NCBI GenBank assembly: GCA_025890175.1
Contig: JANPYM010000006.1
Coordinates: forward strand, 1,987,500 to 2,051,499
DNA length: 64,000 nucleotides
Reading direction: 5' to 3'
DNA from: Ciborinia camelliae
Taxonomy: Eukaryota; Ascomycota; Leotiomycetes; Helotiales; Sclerotiniaceae
Shown here: positions 59,341 through 64,000 of the stretch, piece after piece
How positions within the stretch are numbered: position 1 is the first letter of the stretch
Layout of the letters: each line of letters opens with the position of its first letter
The notes under the pieces: model-generated
The model's input: the letters and a program-made list of their open reading frames with translations, nothing else
Database searches by the model: none
Told to the model about the DNA's origin: nothing
Program-made: the position numbers and the translations under genes

Positions 59341-60744
59341 TTACATAAATCTCCATACAGCGCCCGCAACAGGGGTATCATCGTCATCTTCCAGACTCCC
59401 ATTCACACTCTTAATCCATTCCTGTTCCAGTGCCACTGCATCTGATTCAATTTGCGCCATAGTCTCCAACTCTTGAAGCATACCACCCACCAAGGCCCTA
59501 ACTCCACCTACCACGGTCGCCATTGTAGACTCCTGTTCTAACCTCCCAAGATCTTTCAAGGCATCTCTCCATTCTTCGAGTTTCCGGTTCAAAACCAAAC
59601 ACTCATCTTTCCAAGTCATATCCAATTCCTCAATAAACACAATCTCCTCTTCCTCGTCCAACATTTGGTCATCCTCTCGATTCCTCAATATCTCCTCACA
59701 TCTGATAATCCACTTCTCAAATTTCCTCACTAACCTTGCATATTTTCCTCCGGGTTCGCCTAGATTCCAGGCTTCATTGAGTACTTCGTCAAGTAGTTGT
59801 ATCCTCTCCTCTAAACCCCATCCCGGAGTTCCCATATCTTGCCATTCCTTTAATGCAGCGGCATTGATTCTTCCAGCTTCCTCCACTTCCAAGCGAGCCA
59901 ACTCATCATGTCTTCTCACCACCGATTGGAATTTTCCTCCAAGCTTTTTCTTCGCACTGGCTTTCCATTGTCTGTTGACTAGTTCGGCATCCCTATGCAG
60001 TATGTGTAATTGTAATAATTCGTTCTGGAGCTTTGCTGTTTCCGCAGTGATTGCAATGTTGGAAGGTAGTTTACTGGGGGTCGGAGCAGCGAGGAATGCC
60101 GCAGGATGCGGTTTGGAACCAATATTCTTTGCAGGAGAAAAGTGTTGTTGGAGAGTAGAGAACGCAGGTTTGCGAGCCAATGAATCTGCGTATAGAGATT
60201 GTGGACGTGCTCTCACTGGGGCATCTTGTGGTTGCGGTCTCTGTGACGATTGACTTGGTGGGCGGGGAACGGTGGAGGGGTTTTTCAAAATTGTCGATGA
60301 AGACTTTGTACGTAGATGGCCTGGTTGCGTAGTGGGAGAAGTGATTGATGAAGTGCGAGTGTGTCGATTTAGAGAAGTTATGGGTGGTCTTGAACGATCC
60401 TTCACCAGTTCAGACGTCGCAGCGGATGTATTCCGAACCGAGGTCGATCGAGCAAGTACACTCGTAGGAGGCTTGACTGCGTTTGCGCGAGTGGATGGGG
60501 GTCGTATGGAGGCATTGCTTGTGCCAATTGAGCTGGTATTCGGAGGTCGTATGGATGTTGGAGTGCCCGATCCAGTTGATATAGTTGTTCTTCGAGGTCT
60601 AATTGTAGGTAAACGACTAGGAGAAGCTGTACTTTCGGGAGCTGCAACCGCTGCAACCGCAGATGATTTATCAGGTCGAGTAAGATTAGTAATTCTCTCG
60701 GATGGTTTACGAATTGACCTCGTCCTTGATGGTATGGTCGACAT
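59341..60744 (-). CDS. hypothetical basic/coiled-coil protein
   Basis: A single exon of 467 residues, from the first ATG at 60744. Residues 1-230 are disordered and basic (Ser/Thr/Pro/Arg-rich, as in TRSIRKPSERITNLTRPDKS), a composition typical of microtubule- or DNA-binding tails. The C-terminal half is helical and acidic: TAETAKLQNELLQLHILHRD, KASAKKKLGGKFQSVVRRHD, INAAALKEWQDMG, GLEERIQLLDEVLNEAW and GGKYARLVRKFEKWIIRCEE, then ELDMTWKDECLVLNRKLEEW. This two-part build resembles augmin subunits such as HAUS8 and other spindle or spindle-pole proteins, but I cannot assign it. The plus-strand frames at 59777-60763 are antisense shadows. Confidence 0.72.
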   Translation of the reverse strand: MSTIPSRTRSIRKPSERITNLTRPDKSSAVAAVAAPESTASPSRLPTIRPRRTTISTGSGTPTSIRPPNTSSIGTSNASIRPPSTRANAVKPPTSVLARSTSVRNTSAATSELVKDRSRPPITSLNRHTRTSSITSPTTQPGHLRTKSSSTILKNPSTVPRPPSQSSQRPQPQDAPVRARPQSLYADSLARKPAFSTLQQHFSPAKNIGSKPHPAAFLAAPTPSKLPSNIAITAETAKLQNELLQLHILHRDAELVNRQWKASAKKKLGGKFQSVVRRHDELARLEVEEAGRINAAALKEWQDMGTPGWGLEERIQLLDEVLNEAWNLGEPGGKYARLVRKFEKWIIRCEEILRNREDDQMLDEEEEIVFIEELDMTWKDECLVLNRKLEEWRDALKDLGRLEQESTMATVVGGVRALVGGMLQELETMAQIESDAVALEQEWIKSVNGSLEDDDDTPVAGAVWRFM

Positions 60745-62317
60745 TATTTTTGATTTTCTCTAAGAATTGAATCGTGAGTAGTGAAGTGGTGAAGTAGTTC
60801 TAACAGGCAGGTAAAATAGTTAGATGTAGGTGGTACCTACCTACCTATTTACCTATGGAGGTATGTTCACATCCTAGCGTAGCGATATTTATTATATTTA
60901 ATTATATTTATATTTATATTTATAAATATTTATAAATATTTATTGATGATAGATACTCAAGGATGAGTACAACACAACAGTGCAATGCAGCAGAATGGAG
61001 AATCCGAATCGCCAAAGTTGCGGTAATGCTACGGGTACATCAGCTATTGGTAATTTGTAGCAATTTGTAGCAATTGATATTAATTATGAATACCTACTAT
61101 GTACGGATGGATGATTGGGCAACTAGGTAGATGATATTGTATAGTACTTATATTTTATAGGGATGTATGATGTCGGGTATGTATAATATCGGAGTATCTG
61201 TACCATATAATTATAATCAGATCAAACCTTGGAAGGATGCAGTATCCGGGTTTATATACTTTGCAGGTCATACATACATACCTAGGTAGGTAGGTAGGTA
61301 AGTTGTGTTTGGTAGGGCAGAGACTGGTAGAGTAGGTACTAGATAATCTTACATTATCGCAACCAGGGCAAAGAGTAAAGGGCAGAGGGGAGCGAGCGAT
61401 TGAATCCATGGATTAACTGTTACTGTTACAGTGATGATTATTGACCCGACAACGACCGTCGGGATTTCGAAGGGATGAACTTGGGAAGGAGGGGAAGGAG
61501 GGGAAGGGGAAGGGGAAGGGGATTCATTAAGAATAAAAGTTAAAATAATATACAATACTCCATTTCTCTTCAATGTTTATACCTCCAGAAGTGCTCCTAA
61601 GCTCTTATGCCCATATGCCCTTATACTCTTATACAAAGATTGCTTCATAATGAAATAAGCCAAACCATCGAGCGCAGCGAGGACGGGGGTATGGGGGCTT
61701 GCCCCCATAAGATAATAGATCAACTCTAGGTAGGTACTCCGTACGGTACAGTACAAGATAATAAAGTTCAAGGTTTCGGGTTTCGGGTCTCGGGTCTCGA
61801 TAATGCATGATCCAGTTTGGTTTTAGGTGGTCCATTGATGGTTTGATAGTTTGATGGTTTGATTCAGCCCTAGGTAATGGATAAGAGCCCTATGGAAATG
61901 GAATCTAGAATCCTGGAATCTGGAATCGATAGCGAGATGTTGAATAAGGAATCAAAGGTAAGTTACGGAGTATGCAATACCTAGGTCCACGTATCTAGCA
62001 TTCTATCATATGTACCTACCTACCTATACATTGGATATGTTCGAGTACATCTGCAGTACCGGTATATCAGTATATCTATCAAGTACTGGGCGTAATCTGA
62101 ATCCAATATGACGGGAATTATTAATTGATTCTTGTCCTGTGACTCCTGTCCCATCTGATACCTTGCTGTCGATCTACTGTGTCCATCCAGTAGATAAGAT
62201 ATTCAAATGGCAAATACCCGGAATCATAAGGTATGCATGCATATATCAAATTAAAGTAAAGTCATGATGATCCTACAGTACCCCTCCACTTATATTAGGC
62301 GAAACCTTATAAAACAC
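60745..62317. other. intergenic, repeat-rich, next to AT-rich block
   Basis: No gene. Contains an AT-rich tattta run (60890-60948), TAGGTAGG repeats (61279-61300), GGGGAA repeats (61481-61520), the GC-rich hairpin (61690-61709), TACCTAGG motifs, and a gradual entry into the AT-rich block. Confidence 0.55.
61690..61709. repeat. GC-rich perfect inverted repeat (hairpin)
   Basis: Arms TATGGGGGC and GCCCCCATA separated by two bases, all nine pairs perfect, in an otherwise AT-rich intergenic region. It is preceded by gagcgcagcgaggacggggg, giving a compact GC island of about 45 bp. Confidence 0.8.
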
Positions 62318-64000
62318 GATTTTTTCTAAACATGTTTTTTTTTTCTTTAATTTATTTATTAAATATATCAACACTATATACTCTTTTAAGGTCAATTGAT
62401 TTAAATAAAATAGCTTTTAAACATTTTAGTATATATATATATAACAAAATCGTAGAGAAAGTTTAGGAGAATACTAAGTTTATATAAATCGATAGGGATC
62501 TCGGAATTTCTTTATTTACGATTTTTATATTATAAAATAAGATGTAATATGTAATGAAGAAATGTTTTTATTTAAAAAGATTTACAAGAAAGTATATATT
62601 GAATAAAACGAACGAATTGTTAAGATAGAAAATACAAGGAATCAATTAGATCAATAATAATTCCAAAACTTTTCATTACTTTTTAAATAAAATTCCTATT
62701 ATCTTTTAAATAACCGGCGATACATTATCAATTACCGTTTAAACAACGATGTTTTATTTAATATAGGATTTTGCGGATTTTCGAAGTTTTTTTTGTTTAA
62801 TTATATAAATTTGTTTATATATATTAATATTTTACAAATTAAATATTATATTAAAGATTTGCTAGAGATTTGTTATTAATTAATATTAAATATTAATAAT
62901 CGCTAATATATCAGCTTCAAATTTGAATTTTATATTTAAATATTTTTTTTGTTTTTATTATTTTTAAATTTATAATAAAGTTTTTTTTTTTAAAACATTT
63001 TATTTAAAAAACCTTATTTATTAAAATCTATTATTTATATATATTAAAACATTTTTTTAATTTATATTTTTATAATTATTTTTTTATATAAATAATAATT
63101 TTTAAATAATAATTTATTTTTATTAATTTAAAATTTATATTATTAATAAAATATTAATTTTAAATAAAATATATTTTAATATTATATATTTGTATTGTTT
63201 TATTTTTTTTAATTTATTAAAAATTTTATAAATACTTAATAAATATTAGCTAAATATTAAAAATTATTTTAATAATTTTATTTTTGAAATTTTTATATTT
63301 AAAATTTTTTTTTTAATATAAAAAAATAAAGATTTTATTAATTTCTTTATCAAATAATTAAATTTTATATTTTTTATTATTAAAAATATTTATATTTTTT
63401 TTATTCCTATAATTTAAAATTCAAATCTTTAATTTTTATTAATATTATTTTTTATACCTTTTTATATTTTTTTTTTAATTAATTTTTTTATTAGTATTAT
63501 AGTTTTTTTTATCTTCTTTATAATAATTACCCAATGTTTTGTAAATATCTTTATGATTTTTATTAAATCTATTTATTTTTATTATATAAAATTAATTAAT
63601 CTTTATAAAATTAAAAAAATATTAAAAAAAAATAATATTATAAATTAAAAATATTTATTTTTTAATAATCTTTTATTATTATATAATAAATATATTTATA
63701 AAAAAAAGTTTTATAGTTTATTATCTAAATAATTTTATTTTAATATTAATTAATTATTTTATTATTAATAAAAATATAATAATATAAAATTAAATTTTAT
63801 TGAAAAACAAAAAATATAAAGCTATTTTATTTTTTATTAAAAAAAATATATTTTAATTATTTTTATTATAATTTGTAAGGCAAAATATATTGGTTTAATA
63901 TATAAACTTTGTAATATTAAAAAAATTATTATAATTATAATATTTATTTTTTTTAATATAAATATAATCTTAACAAATTTATTAGATATTTATTAATATT
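62318..64000. repeat. extreme AT-rich gene-free block (RIP-like or centromere-like)
   Basis: From about 62318 to the edge G and C nearly disappear, with long T/A homopolymers and TTAAT/TATAAA words. No open frame of note occurs on any strand, in contrast to the balanced composition to the left. In filamentous ascomycetes such blocks are repeats eroded by repeat-induced point mutation, centromeric DNA or subtelomeres. The block continues past the window. Confidence 0.9.

Noticed and set aside
59777..60763. Long plus-strand open frames opposite the coiled-coil gene
   Set aside because: They are antisense shadows of the minus-strand gene at 59341-60744 and give Ser/Cys-rich nonsense.
1..64000. 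CRISPR array, bacterial-type operon or IS element
   Set aside because: Sequence is eukaryotic with spliceosomal introns; no direct-repeat/spacer arrays are present.

Overview
The window looks like chromosomal DNA of a filamentous ascomycete. Genes are monocistronic on both strands, introns are short (about 46-109 bp) with GT..AG ends and CTAAC/CTGAC-type branch sites, and intergenic DNA is long and rich in microsatellites. Protein style, the recurrent TACCTAGGTA intergenic motif and an extreme AT-rich block at the right edge suggest a leotiomycete such as the Botrytis/Sclerotinia group. The species is an inference.

Layout. 1-5.5 kb: the 5' part of a tRNA dihydrouridine synthase (DUS1, -) and a large disordered protein with a Bni4-like C-terminus and a PP1-docking RIQF motif (-). 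5.5-12.8 kb: 7.3 kb with no convincing gene. 12.8-14 kb: SWC5 (+). 15.9-19.8 kb: a PlsC-family acyltransferase (-) divergent from a mitochondrial-type NAD(H) kinase (POS5-like, +). 21.4-22.1 kb: a small secreted 8-cysteine protein (+). 22.7 kb and 27.6 kb: two ~200 bp inverted-repeat elements that look like one MITE family. 22.9-24.6 kb: a Dal5-type MFS transporter (-). 26.1-27.1 kb: an unknown gene whose frame stays open past its stop (-). 29.1-30.3 kb: a short-chain dehydrogenase with good introns but an in-frame TAA (+). 32-33.2 kb: STB3 (-). 36.4-38.7 kb: TOP3 with an internal RGG block (-), divergent from a DUF1295 membrane protein (39.3-40.6 kb, +). 41.3-42.4 kb: an unknown Pro-rich protein (+). 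43.7 kb: a 70-residue membrane protein (-). 44.9-47.1 kb: a zinc-knuckle/coiled-coil protein (-). 49.8-52.3 kb: CWC22 (-), divergent from DPM2 (52.8-53.2 kb, +). 54.8-58.3 kb: a 1131-residue WD40-like protein, possibly BCAS3-related (+), convergent with a coiled-coil protein (59.3-60.7 kb, -). 62.3 kb to the end: gene-free AT-rich DNA.

Most genes are housekeeping: tRNA modification, chromatin (SWC5, STB3), DNA topology (TOP3), splicing (CWC22), GPI/N-glycan precursor supply (DPM2), phospholipid and NADPH metabolism. They are not a functional cluster. The 19.8-30.3 kb stretch is the accessory part: secreted protein, transporter, MITE-like elements, a lineage-specific gene and a damaged SDR. 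I found no clear new multi-gene system. The most notable features are the MITE-like pair, the AT-rich boundary, the internal RGG block in TOP3, the readthrough-like gene, and a GC-rich hairpin near 61.7 kb. Exon models were derived by hand from splice signals and frame continuity.
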